Assembly: GCF_900105385.1 (NCBI RefSeq)
Contig: NZ_LT629772.1
Coordinates: 4,402,001 to 4,466,000 of the forward strand
DNA length: 64,000 nucleotides
From: Microlunatus soli
GTDB lineage: Bacteria; Actinomycetota; Actinomycetes; Propionibacteriales; Propionibacteriaceae
Direction of reading: 5' to 3'
This document shows positions 33,254-41,277 of the stretch, piece by piece. Numbering within the stretch: the stretch's first letter is position 1; the number at the start of each line of letters is the position of its first letter. Below the pieces are notes generated by a model that was given only the letters and a program-made list of their open reading frames with translations, had not been told where the DNA came from and did no database searches. The translations under genes were made by a program, and so were the position numbers.

Positions 33254-34098
33254 GCTACGACGTGGAGATCACTCCGGAATCGGCCGGCTGGGGGTTCTCC
33301 AGCCTGCGCACCTTCGCCCTCGACCCGGGCGGCCGCCGGGAGCTGCGGACCGGTGCGGAGGAGATGATCCTGATTCCGCTGGCCGGTTCGGCCTCGGTGA
33401 CCTCCGGTGCCGAGACCTTCCAGCTCGCCGGTCGGGAATCGGTCTTCGCCGGGCCCAGCGACTTCGGCTACCTGCCTGTCGATTCGACCGCCGAGGTGGT
33501 CTCCGAGCGGGGTGGCCGCTTCGCGCTCTGCGGGGCGCGGACCGACGTCCGGCTGCCGTTCCGTTACGGTGCGGCGACCGACGTACCGGTGGAGTTGCGG
33601 GGCGCCGGACAGTCCAGCCGGATGGTCCGTAATTTCGGCACCGTCGGCGTCTTCGAGACCGGCAAACTGATCGCCTGCGAGGTGATCACTCCGGACGGCA
33701 ACTGGTCCTCCTATCCGGCGCACAAGCACGATCAGGCCGGTCCGCAGGAGTCCGAACTGGAGGAGATCTACTACTTCGAGATCGACGCCGGACCGGGCGG
33801 CGAACCGGGCTTCGGCTACATGCGGACCACCGCTTCCGACGATCGTCCGATCGACGTACTGCAGGAGGTCCGGGACCGCGACGTCGTGCTCGTCCCGTAC
33901 GGCTGGCACGGCCCCTGCGTCGCCGCGCCGGGCTTCGAGATGTACTACCTGAACGTGATGGCCGGCCCGGCCGACGAACGGGCCTGGCTGATCTCCGACC
34001 ATCCCGATCACGCCTTCGTCCGGGCGACCTGGGCCGACCAGCAGATCGACCCCAGACTCACCCAGCGTGTCGACCGACCGGGAGCGACTTCCGCATGA
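33250..34098 (+). CDS. iolB: 5-deoxy-glucuronate isomerase
   Basis: The 282-residue bicupin converts 5-deoxy-D-glucuronate to 5-dehydro-2-deoxy-D-gluconate. The C-terminal cupin has the metal-binding set: SSYPAHKHDQAGPQESELEE (His/His/Glu) and YGWHGPCVAAPGFEMYYLN. The N-terminal cupin is degenerate. Length and motifs match IolB. It is translationally coupled at both ends (ATGA overlaps with the aldolase-like gene and with iolD). Confidence 0.95.
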   Translation: MSYDVEITPESAGWGFSSLRTFALDPGGRRELRTGAEEMILIPLAGSASVTSGAETFQLAGRESVFAGPSDFGYLPVDSTAEVVSERGGRFALCGARTDVRLPFRYGAATDVPVELRGAGQSSRMVRNFGTVGVFETGKLIACEVITPDGNWSSYPAHKHDQAGPQESELEEIYYFEIDAGPGGEPGFGYMRTTASDDRPIDVLQEVRDRDVVLVPYGWHGPCVAAPGFEMYYLNVMAGPADERAWLISDHPDHAFVRATWADQQIDPRLTQRVDRPGATSA

Positions 34099-36056
34099 CC
34101 GACCAGAGGAGAGCGACACCGATGTCCGACCAGCATGTGCGGCTGACGGTTGCCCAAGCGACCATTCGATTCCTGGCCGCCCAGTACACCGAACGCGACG
34201 GCGTCGAGCAGCGGCTGTTTCCCGGCACGCTCGGCATCTTCGGTCACGGCAATGTCGCCGGGTTGGGCCAGGCGCTGTTGCAGACCGAGGTGGAGCATCC
34301 GACAGCCGACGATCCTGACGCGATGCCGTACATCCTGTCCCGCAACGAACAGGGTGCGGTGCACACCGCCGTCGCGTTCGCCCGGGCCAGGAATCGCACC
34401 CAGACCTACGCCGTCACCACCAGCATCGGACCGGGCGCGACCAACATGGTGACCGGTGCCGCGTTGGCCACCGTGAATCGGATCCCGGTGCTGTTGCTGC
34501 CGGCCGACGGCTTCGCCGACCGGGCGGCCGCACCGCTGCTGCAGGAGCTGGAGCGCCCGGAGGCCGGCGACATCTCGGTCAACGACGCGTTCCGGCCGGT
34601 GTCGCGCTACTTCGACCGGGTGCAGCGGCCGGAACAGTTGCCGTCGGCCCTGCTGCAGGCGATGCGGGTGCTGACCGATGTCGCCGAGACCGGCGCGGTG
34701 ACGGTGTGCTTCCCCCAGGACGTCCAGGCTCAGGCCTATGACTGGCCGGAAGCACTGTTCGCCAAGCGGGTCTGGCATCTGGCCAGGCCGCAGGCCGAAC
34801 CGGGCCTGCTGGCCCAGGCAGCCGAGTTGATCAAGGCCGCCGACCGTCCGTTGATCGTCGCCGGCGGCGGCGTGCACTACAGCCAGGCCGAGGAGGCACT
34901 GCAGGCCTTCGCCGAGCAGACCGGCATCCCGGTCGGGCTGACCCAGGCCGGCAAGGGCGATCTCGTCGATGATCATCCGCAGTGCCTCGGTGCGATCGGC
35001 TCCACCGGCAGCACCGCATCCAACGCCATCGCCCGCAACGCCGATCTGGTGATCGGCATCGGCACCCGCTACTCCGACTTCACCACCGCCAGCCGGACGG
35101 CCTTCGGCCATCCCGACGTCCGGTTCGTCAATCTCAACGTCGCCGGCCTGGACTCGATCAAGCAGGCCGGGCTGCCGGTGCTCGGCGACGCCCGGGATTC
35201 CCTGCTGGCGTTGGCCGCGCTGCTGAAGGGCCACCGGGTGGCAGCCGACTACACAGCCGAGATCGCCGACCTGAAGGCCGAATGGGACGCCATCGTCGAC
35301 GAGGTCTGCCATCCGGCGACCCCGGTCACCGGCGAAGGCGGCCGACTCAGCCAGAACGAGGTGATCGGGATGGTCAACACCCATTCCGGTCCGCGTGATG
35401 TCGTGGTCTGCGCCGCCGGATCGATGCCCGGCGACCTGCACAAGCTGTGGCGGACCCGGGACAAGGGCGGCTACCACGTCGAATACGGCTACTCCTGCAT
35501 GGGCTACGAGATCGCCGGCGGACTTGGGATCCGACTCGCCGATGAGAGCAGGGACGTGTTCGTGATGGTCGGCGACGGCTCGTACCTGATGCTGGCCAGC
35601 GAACTGGTCACCGCGGTCCAGGAGGGCGTCAAGATCATCTGCGTGCTGGTGCAGAACCACGGGTTCGCCTCGATCGGCGCGCTCAGCGAGTCGCTCGGCT
35701 CGCAACGGTTCGGCACCCGCTACCGACGGCGGACCGGCTCCGGGCAATTGGACGGAGACTTCCTGCCCGTCGATCTGGCCGCCAATGCCGCCAGCCTCGG
35801 CGCCGAGGTGATCAAGACCAGGACCACCGAGGAGTTCGTCGCCGCGATCGGCGCTGCCAAGGCCGCCGAGCACAGCGTCGTGATCCACGTCGAGACCGAT
35901 CCGTTCATCGACGCGCCCGATTCCCGTTCCTGGTGGGATGTCCCGGTCAGCGAGGTGTCGACGCTGGACTCGACCCGGCAGGCCCGTAAGACCTACTCCG
36001 AACACAAACCCGATCAGCGGATCCATCTCGATCCGATCAACCCGAAGGGACAGTAG
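34095..36056 (+). CDS. iolD: 3D-(3,5/4)-trihydroxycyclohexane-1,2-dione hydrolase (ThDP-dependent)
   Basis: The 653-residue thiamine-diphosphate enzyme opens the ring of the trihydroxycyclohexanedione. Domain order is pyrimidine-binding (1-200, with FGHGNVAGLGQALL and NEQGAVHTAVAFARA), middle domain (~220-360) and pyrophosphate-binding (~400-600), where EYGYSCMGYEIAGGLG and VGDGSYLMLASELVTA through VQNHGFASIGAL form the GDG-N metal/ThDP motif. The ATG at 34095 overlaps iolB; an ATG nine codons later (34122), preceded by GAGGAG, may be the true start. It is followed by iolE with a 1-bp overlap. Confidence 0.95.
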   Translation: MTDQRRATPMSDQHVRLTVAQATIRFLAAQYTERDGVEQRLFPGTLGIFGHGNVAGLGQALLQTEVEHPTADDPDAMPYILSRNEQGAVHTAVAFARARNRTQTYAVTTSIGPGATNMVTGAALATVNRIPVLLLPADGFADRAAAPLLQELERPEAGDISVNDAFRPVSRYFDRVQRPEQLPSALLQAMRVLTDVAETGAVTVCFPQDVQAQAYDWPEALFAKRVWHLARPQAEPGLLAQAAELIKAADRPLIVAGGGVHYSQAEEALQAFAEQTGIPVGLTQAGKGDLVDDHPQCLGAIGSTGSTASNAIARNADLVIGIGTRYSDFTTASRTAFGHPDVRFVNLNVAGLDSIKQAGLPVLGDARDSLLALAALLKGHRVAADYTAEIADLKAEWDAIVDEVCHPATPVTGEGGRLSQNEVIGMVNTHSGPRDVVVCAAGSMPGDLHKLWRTRDKGGYHVEYGYSCMGYEIAGGLGIRLADESRDVFVMVGDGSYLMLASELVTAVQEGVKIICVLVQNHGFASIGALSESLGSQRFGTRYRRRTGSGQLDGDFLPVDLAANAASLGAEVIKTRTTEEFVAAIGAAKAAEHSVVIHVETDPFIDAPDSRSWWDVPVSEVSTLDSTRQARKTYSEHKPDQRIHLDPINPKGQ

Positions 36057-36967
36057 TGATCACTATCGGCTCCGCCCCGGACTCCTGGGGTGTCTGGTTC
36101 GCCGACGATCCGGCGCAGGTCGGCCCGGACCGCTTCCTCGACGAGGTGGCGGCGGCGGGCTACACCTGGATCGAGCTCGGACCGGTCGGCTACCTGCCGA
36201 CCGAACCCCAGGTGCTGCAGGACAAACTCGACGCGCACGGGTTGAAGGTGTCGGCCGGTACGGTCTTCGAACACCTGCATCAGGAGGATTCCTGGGACGA
36301 CGTCTGGGGTCAGGTCGGTGCCGTCGGTGCGCTGACCCAGGCGGTCGGCGGCGAACACATCGTCGTCATCCCCGACGTCTGGCGTGATCACAAGACCGGT
36401 GAGCCGAAGGAGCCGCGGGAGCTGACCACCGAGCAGTGGAAGCGGATGACCGACGGGATGAACGAACTCGGTCGACGCATCCTCGACGAGTACGGCCTGA
36501 AGGTCCAGTTCCACAGCCACGCCGACAGCCACGTCGGCTACCAGTCCGACATCGAACGCTTCCTGGACGCCACCGACCCGGCATACGTGAACCTCTGCCT
36601 GGACACCGGACACGTCTCCTACTACGGCGGCGACAACCTCGACCTGATCACCCGTTACCCCGAACGGATCGGCTACCTGCACCTCAAGCAGGTCGATCCG
36701 GCGATCCGGGACAAGGTGCTGGCCGAGGACCTGTCCTTCCCCGAAGCGGTCAAACTCGGCGTGATGATCGAGCCGCCGGCCGGCGAGCCGGCGCTGGAGC
36801 CGATCCTGGACGCCGTCGGCGGATTCGACCGGCCGATCTACGGCATCGTCGAGCAGGACCTGTATCCCTGCGCGCCCGAGGTGCCGTTGCCGATCGCCGA
36901 ACGCACCTTCACCTATCTCCGGAGCTGCATCAAGGGTCCTGAGCCGGTCGAAGGACCGCAATCGTGA
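36056..36967 (+). CDS. iolE: Myo-inosose-2 dehydratase
   Basis: The 303-residue TIM-barrel enzyme dehydrates 2-keto-myo-inositol. IGSAPDSWGVWFADDP at the N terminus is the IolE signature; metal ligands are visible in LKVQFHSHADSHVGY, NLCLDTGHVSYYGG and GYLHLKQVDP, and YGIVEQDLYP near the end. The GTG start overlaps the iolD stop. The last residues (GPEPVEGPQS) come from a dispersed short DNA repeat that has extended the reading frame. It is co-transcribed with iolG through a 4-bp overlap. Confidence 0.93.
   Translation: MITIGSAPDSWGVWFADDPAQVGPDRFLDEVAAAGYTWIELGPVGYLPTEPQVLQDKLDAHGLKVSAGTVFEHLHQEDSWDDVWGQVGAVGALTQAVGGEHIVVIPDVWRDHKTGEPKEPRELTTEQWKRMTDGMNELGRRILDEYGLKVQFHSHADSHVGYQSDIERFLDATDPAYVNLCLDTGHVSYYGGDNLDLITRYPERIGYLHLKQVDPAIRDKVLAEDLSFPEAVKLGVMIEPPAGEPALEPILDAVGGFDRPIYGIVEQDLYPCAPEVPLPIAERTFTYLRSCIKGPEPVEGPQS
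36937..36955 (+). repeat. Short dispersed repeat, copy at the iolE 3' end
   Basis: TCCTGAGCCGGTCGAAGGA differs from the other copies by one internal base (CCG for CCT) and is flanked by GG/CC, giving GGTCC...GGACC ends. It encodes the PEPVEG tail of the inosose dehydratase. Confidence 0.55.
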
Positions 36968-38004
36968 CGACCACAACTGAACCGCTGCGGATCGCCGTCC
37001 TCGGCGTCGGCAAGATGGGTGGCTTCCACACCGAGCTGCTGAGCAGCCGGATCCACGGTGCGCGGGTCACGGTGATCAACGACTTCGACGCCGACCGGGC
37101 GGCCGCGATCGCCGACACCGTCGGGGCCCGGGTCGCAGCGGATCCGTTCGCCGCCATCGCCGCCGACGACGTCGACGCGGTGGTGATCGCCAGCCCCGGA
37201 CCTGCGCACGAGAAGCAGGTCCTGGCCTGTCTCGAACGGGGCGTCCCGGTGCTGTGTGAGAAACCGCTGACCATCGACGTCGCGACCGCCCGCGCCGTGG
37301 TCGAGGCCGAAGCGCGCAGCGGCCGGAAGCTGATCCAGCTCGGCTTCATGCGTCGCTTCGACCCCGAATACGTTGCAGCCAAGGAGTTGATCGACTCCGG
37401 CGCCATCGGTCGGCCGTTGCTGCTGCACTGCATCCACCGGAACAAGAACAACGGTGATCATTTCGACTCCGGGATGATGATCCGGGACTCCGTCGTCCAC
37501 GAGGTCGACGTCGCCCGGTATCTGTTGGACGAGGAGATCGCCTCGGTCCAGGTGCACCGGCCGACGGCGACCGCGGCGGCTCCCGAGGGCGTCTCCGATC
37601 CGATGATCGTGATCTTCAGCACCGAGTCGGGTCGGCTGGTGACGGTGGAGATCTTCGTCCGGACCGGGATCGGCTACGAGGTCCGGACCGAGGTGGTCGG
37701 CGAGACCGGCAGCACCCTGTTCGGCCTTGATCAACACGGCATCACCAAGACCGTCAGCACCGGCGGCGGTCGCTGGGGCGGTGTGGTGCCGGAGGGTTTC
37801 ATCGAGCGCTTCGAGAACGCGTACACGATCGAGCTCCAGCGCTGGGTCGACGCGGCCCGGCGCGGCACCATCGACGGTCCGGATGCCTGGGACGGCTACG
37901 CCGCGGTCGCCGTCTGTGAGGCCGGTGTCGAGGCCGTCCGCACCGGCGGCGTGGTCGCAGTCGATCTCGGCCCGCGACCGTCATCCACAGTTCAGGAGAG
38001 GTAG
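36964..38004 (+). CDS. iolG: Inositol 2-dehydrogenase (Gfo/Idh/MocA family)
   Basis: The 346-residue NAD(P)-dependent enzyme oxidises inositol to 2-keto-inositol, the entry step of the pathway. RIAVLGVGKMGGFHTELL is the Rossmann dinucleotide motif; VPVLCEKPLTIDVA has the catalytic-site EKP; LIQLGFMRRFDPEYVAAKEL and SVVHEVDVARYLL carry the Asp/His substrate residues. A GTG start overlaps iolE by 4 bp. Related family enzymes act on other cyclitols, but the operon makes inositol the best call. Confidence 0.92.
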   Translation: MTTTTEPLRIAVLGVGKMGGFHTELLSSRIHGARVTVINDFDADRAAAIADTVGARVAADPFAAIAADDVDAVVIASPGPAHEKQVLACLERGVPVLCEKPLTIDVATARAVVEAEARSGRKLIQLGFMRRFDPEYVAAKELIDSGAIGRPLLLHCIHRNKNNGDHFDSGMMIRDSVVHEVDVARYLLDEEIASVQVHRPTATAAAPEGVSDPMIVIFSTESGRLVTVEIFVRTGIGYEVRTEVVGETGSTLFGLDQHGITKTVSTGGGRWGGVVPEGFIERFENAYTIELQRWVDAARRGTIDGPDAWDGYAAVAVCEAGVEAVRTGGVVAVDLGPRPSSTVQER

Positions 38005-38009
38005 AGATC

Positions 38010-39506
38010 ATGGCAAGCACGCTGCACCATTGGGCAGGTGGCAAGGAGTTCACGGGCACCAGCGGAAAGTTCGGTGATGTCACCGATCCGGCGACCGGCG
38101 CGGTGACCGTTCAGGTGCCGTTCGCCTCCACCGCCGACGCGGATCAGGTGATCACGGCCGCCGCCGAGGCCTTCCCCGGCTGGCGGGACACCTCGCTGAC
38201 CAAGCGGACCCAGATCATGTTCCGCTTCCGGGAGCTGCTGAACGAGCGCAAGGACGAGGTCGCGCAGTTGATCACCGCCGAACACGGCAAGGTGCTCTCC
38301 GACGCGACCGGCGAGGTCACCCGTGGCCTCGAGGTCGTCGAGTTCGCCTGCGGGATGCCGCATCTGCTGAAGGGTGGCTTCACCGAACAGGCCTCGACCG
38401 GGGTCGACGTGCACTCGGTCCGGCAGCCGCTCGGTGTGGTCGGCATCATCTCGCCGTTCAACTTCCCGATCATGGTCCCGCTCTGGTTCACCCCGGTCGC
38501 GATCGCCGCCGGCAACACGGTCGTGCTGAAGCCGAGCGAGAAGGATCCCAGTGCGGCGCTCTGGATGGCCGAGCTGTGGCAGCAGGCCGGGCTGCCGGAC
38601 GGCGTCTTCAACGTGCTGAACGGCGACAAGACGGCGGTGGACGCCCTGCTCACCGACCAGCGGGTGGCGTCGATCTCGTTCGTCGGGTCGACCCCGATCG
38701 CCCAGTACGTCTACGAGACGGCGACCGCCAACGGCAAGCGGGTGCAGGCGCTGGGTGGTGCGAAGAACCACATGGTGGTGCTGCCGGATGCCGATCTCGA
38801 TCTTGCCGCCGACCAGGCGGTGAACGCCGGCTACGGATCGGCGGGGGAGCGCTGCATGGCGATCTCCGCCGTGGTCGCGGTCGGCGACATCGCCGACGAA
38901 TTGGTCGACAAGATCAAGACCCGGACCGAGGCGCTGAAGACCGGCGACGGTCGCCGCGGCTCCGACATGGGCCCGCTGGTCACCGCGCAGGCCAAGGAAC
39001 GGGTCACCGGTTTCATCGCCGAAGGTGAGCAGGCCGGTGCGACCCTGGTGGTCGACGGCCGGACCGTGTCGCCCGACGCCGACGGGTCCGGCGGCTTCTT
39101 CGTCGGGCCGACGCTGTTCGATCACGTCGGCACCGAGATGTCGATCTACACCGCGGAGATCTTCGGGCCGGTGTTGTCGGTGATCCGGGTCGACAGCTAT
39201 CAGCAGGCGATCGAGTTGATCAACGCCAACCCGTACGGCAACGGCACCGCGATCTTCACCAACGACGGCGGCGCCGCGCGTCGGTTCTCCAACGAGGTGC
39301 AGGTGGGCATGATCGGCATCAACGTGCCGATCCCGGTGCCGATGTCCTACTACTCCTTCGGTGGTTGGAAATCCTCGCTGTTCGGGGACACCCACGCTCA
39401 CGGCACCGAAGGTGTGCACTTCTTCACCCGCGGCAAGGTGATCACCAGTCGTTGGCTCGACCCCAGCCACGGCGGGATCAATCTGGGCTTCCCACAGAAC
39501 GACTGA
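38010..39506 (+). CDS. iolA: Methylmalonate/malonate-semialdehyde dehydrogenase (CoA acylating)
   Basis: The 498-residue aldehyde dehydrogenase converts malonate semialdehyde to acetyl-CoA and CO2, the last inositol step. Its motifs are SPFNFPIMVPLWFTPVAIAA, ALGGAKNHMVVLPDADLDLA and AGYGSAGERCMAIS, with the catalytic Cys282. It ends as MMSDH proteins do (SYYSFGGWKSSLFGD, GVHFFTRGKVITSRW). GGAGAGGTAG precedes the ATG, 5 bp after iolG. It is the last gene of the operon, ending 3 bp from a convergent gene. In other bacteria the same enzyme also serves valine catabolism (mmsA). Confidence 0.95.
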   Translation: MASTLHHWAGGKEFTGTSGKFGDVTDPATGAVTVQVPFASTADADQVITAAAEAFPGWRDTSLTKRTQIMFRFRELLNERKDEVAQLITAEHGKVLSDATGEVTRGLEVVEFACGMPHLLKGGFTEQASTGVDVHSVRQPLGVVGIISPFNFPIMVPLWFTPVAIAAGNTVVLKPSEKDPSAALWMAELWQQAGLPDGVFNVLNGDKTAVDALLTDQRVASISFVGSTPIAQYVYETATANGKRVQALGGAKNHMVVLPDADLDLAADQAVNAGYGSAGERCMAISAVVAVGDIADELVDKIKTRTEALKTGDGRRGSDMGPLVTAQAKERVTGFIAEGEQAGATLVVDGRTVSPDADGSGGFFVGPTLFDHVGTEMSIYTAEIFGPVLSVIRVDSYQQAIELINANPYGNGTAIFTNDGGAARRFSNEVQVGMIGINVPIPVPMSYYSFGGWKSSLFGDTHAHGTEGVHFFTRGKVITSRWLDPSHGGINLGFPQND

Positions 39507-39509
39507 TGA

Positions 39510-40133
39510 TCAGCGGTCACCGTCCAGCTGTACCCGGAGGGTCAGCGGTGCGGTGGCGAAGCGGCGGACGGCCTGCGCATGCCCGGGCAGGCCGAATCCG
39601 TCCAACCGTGCCTGCGCGTCGTCCTCGGGCAGCAGTTCGGCTCGGCCGGTGAGCCAGCGCCGGCCGAGCCGGAGCCGCACCCGCGGGTCGGCACCGATGT
39701 TGCAGACATAGCCGGCCCGCCGGCCGTGCTCGGCCACGATCCATACCGTGTCACCCTCCCGGTGGACGCCGACAACCGTCCGGCGCCGGCGGCCGGTACG
39801 CCGTCCGGTCGTCTCGATGATCGCGTGGTAGCCGGGGACGCCCAGGTGGGCCAACACCGTGAACGGTGGATTGATCAGATACTTCTGCAGCCGGCGGATG
39901 CGCTGCCATTCCTGGTCGATGATGCTGCTCCTTCCGGTCAGGACTGCCCGCAGACCCGAAGCGGCGGTGGCGGATCCTGCGGTGCGGGGGACGTGTCGGT
40001 GTCGGGAAACGGCTGCCAGTGCCAGCCCCGACAACGTTACCGACCGGGCGTCGATCGTCAGGTTTCGGGCCAGGGCGAACTCCACCCATCGACCAATCGA
40101 ACGTCGGCGTGATCGTGTCATCATGCTGCTCAT
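39510..40133 (-). CDS. DUF385 family F420-dependent oxidoreductase-like protein (start uncertain)
   Basis: The last ~130 residues are a deazaflavin-dependent nitroreductase-type domain (DUF385): RLQKYLINPPFTVLAHLGV, HAIIETTGRRTGRRRRTVVG, GYVCNIGADPRVRLRLGRRW and DAQARLDGFGLPGHAQAVRR. These split-barrel proteins use coenzyme F420H2, and F420 genes lie nearby. The full frame reaches back to ATG 40133, but the first ~70 residues are Arg/Ser-rich, have a lower third-position GC content than neighbouring genes, and overlap the divergent YjbR start. A perfect GGAAGGAG sits before an ATC-ATC at about 39921, and no ATG/GTG/TTG starts the conserved domain. The start is therefore unresolved. Confidence 0.72.
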   Translation of the reverse strand: MSSMMTRSRRRSIGRWVEFALARNLTIDARSVTLSGLALAAVSRHRHVPRTAGSATAASGLRAVLTGRSSIIDQEWQRIRRLQKYLINPPFTVLAHLGVPGYHAIIETTGRRTGRRRRTVVGVHREGDTVWIVAEHGRRAGYVCNIGADPRVRLRLGRRWLTGRAELLPEDDAQARLDGFGLPGHAQAVRRFATAPLTLRVQLDGDR

Positions 40134-40491
40134 GGCGACCGTCGCGGATGTCCGCCCGCTGGCAATCGGGCTGGAACGCTCCTACGAGGTGTTCGTCCGT
40201 GGCCGGCGGAAATTCCGGATCGGCAGCATCGTCTATGTCGCCTTCTCCGCCGACGAGACGATCATGGGGTTCGCGTTTCCGAAGACCGAGCGGGATGCGC
40301 TCGTCGACGGTGACCCGGACACCTTCCTGCTGCCTGCCGCATCCGAGATGCGGTTCAACTGGGTCGGCTCCCGACTGGTCCGGCTGGAGCCGACGGAGGC
40401 CCGCGAATTCGTGCTCGACGCGTGGCGGATGTGTGTGCCGCAGAAGCTCGCCCGGGCCTATGACGCCGAGCATCCCGACGGGCCGGGCTGA
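40132..40491 (+). CDS. MmcQ/YjbR-like protein (second in window)
   Basis: The 119-residue product resembles the YjbR fold: IGLERSYEVFVRGRRKFRIG, VAFSADETIMGFAFPKTE, MRFNWVGSRLVRL and a final helix FVLDAWRMCVPQKLAR. It is more diverged than the copy at 23372. ATG 40132 or ATG 40123 is the start; longer upstream frames are less likely. The start region overlaps the extreme 5' end of the divergent DUF385 frame. Function unknown. Confidence 0.75.
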   Translation: MATVADVRPLAIGLERSYEVFVRGRRKFRIGSIVYVAFSADETIMGFAFPKTERDALVDGDPDTFLLPAASEMRFNWVGSRLVRLEPTEAREFVLDAWRMCVPQKLARAYDAEHPDGPG

Positions 40492-40507
40492 CGGTCCGAA
40501 TCGGGGA

Positions 40508-41221
40508 TCAGCTGTCGACCTGCTCGGTTGCCGCGATCTGATCGCGTCGGTCGGGGTCGGCGCCGACGACGACCACCACCGAGCCGCCGGTCAGTACCGG
40601 CGTCAGCAAGGTGTCGACCAGAGTCGTCCAGGGATCGTTCCCGGGGGACGGGATGATCAACCGTCGCTGTTCGGTGGCCGACCCGTCGACGGCGAGCAGC
40701 AGGTCGGCCTGGGTGCGTCCGGTGCCCTGATCGTCCCAGGCCCGGTCCTCGGCCGCGGGCCACGGTCCGCCGAAGCTGTCCGGCTGGGCGCGCACCTCGG
40801 TGCCGTAGTCGGTGGTTCCGGCCGGCAGGGTGGTGCCGAAGCCGAGGCCGAGCGGATGCAGACTGCAGGCGACGCGTTCGCCGTCGGTCGACGGCTGTTC
40901 GGCCAACTCCGGACCGACCACATCGACGGCGGCCTCACCGGTCACGGTGATCGGACAGCCGACCCGCCAGATCGCGGCAGCCCAGACCGAGCTGACCCAG
41001 TGCCCGGGAGCGGTCCGGGCCAGATCGAGCCGGACGGGTTGCCCTGGTTCGATCAGGATCTCGTCGGTGAGCAGCCCGGCGGTCTTGTCCACCCAGTTGC
41101 CGAACGAACTCGCTGACAGTTCGGTCCGGACGTGGCTGCGTTCGTCGTAGTAGGTGATCAACGGCCGGGCGCCGGCAGAGCGCTGGCGGTCGGCCAGCCG
41201 TTGGTTGAAGAGTCGGTTCAC
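40508..41221 (-). CDS. TIGR03089 family protein
   Basis: The 237-residue product matches, as I recall the family, the conserved actinobacterial TIGR03089 protein: ARPLITYYDERSHVRTELSA and NWVDKTAGLLTDEI near the N terminus, HWVSSVWAAAIWRVGCPI, and a C terminus TLLTPVLTGGSVVVVVG. It resembles an N-terminal fragment of an AMP-dependent synthetase (acyl-CoA ligase) that lacks the ATP-binding motifs, so it is probably not an active ligase. The family is often found beside manC, LCP and F420 genes. Its job is not known. The GTG start is 7 nt after a CACCAT box. Confidence 0.72.
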   Translation of the reverse strand: MNRLFNQRLADRQRSAGARPLITYYDERSHVRTELSASSFGNWVDKTAGLLTDEILIEPGQPVRLDLARTAPGHWVSSVWAAAIWRVGCPITVTGEAAVDVVGPELAEQPSTDGERVACSLHPLGLGFGTTLPAGTTDYGTEVRAQPDSFGGPWPAAEDRAWDDQGTGRTQADLLLAVDGSATEQRRLIIPSPGNDPWTTLVDTLLTPVLTGGSVVVVVGADPDRRDQIAATEQVDS

Positions 41222-41264
41222 CCACGTGATGGTGTCAGACGGCCCGCGTCGCCCGGAAGGCCTC

Positions 41265-41270
41265 TACGCT
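41265..41270 (+). promoter_or_regulatory. -10 box of manC (leaderless)
   Basis: TACGCT ends 7 nt before the manC ATG (spacer TGCCGGC), implying that the transcript starts at the start codon. The divergent TIGR03089 gene begins 56 bp upstream. Confidence 0.45.
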
Positions 41271-41277
41271 TGCCGGC

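Noticed and set aside
34008-36026. Long minus-strand frame of 672 codons opposite iolD
   Set aside because: It mirrors the third-position GC pattern of iolD, has no recognisable domain and is rich in Gly/Arg/Val, as high-GC antisense frames are.
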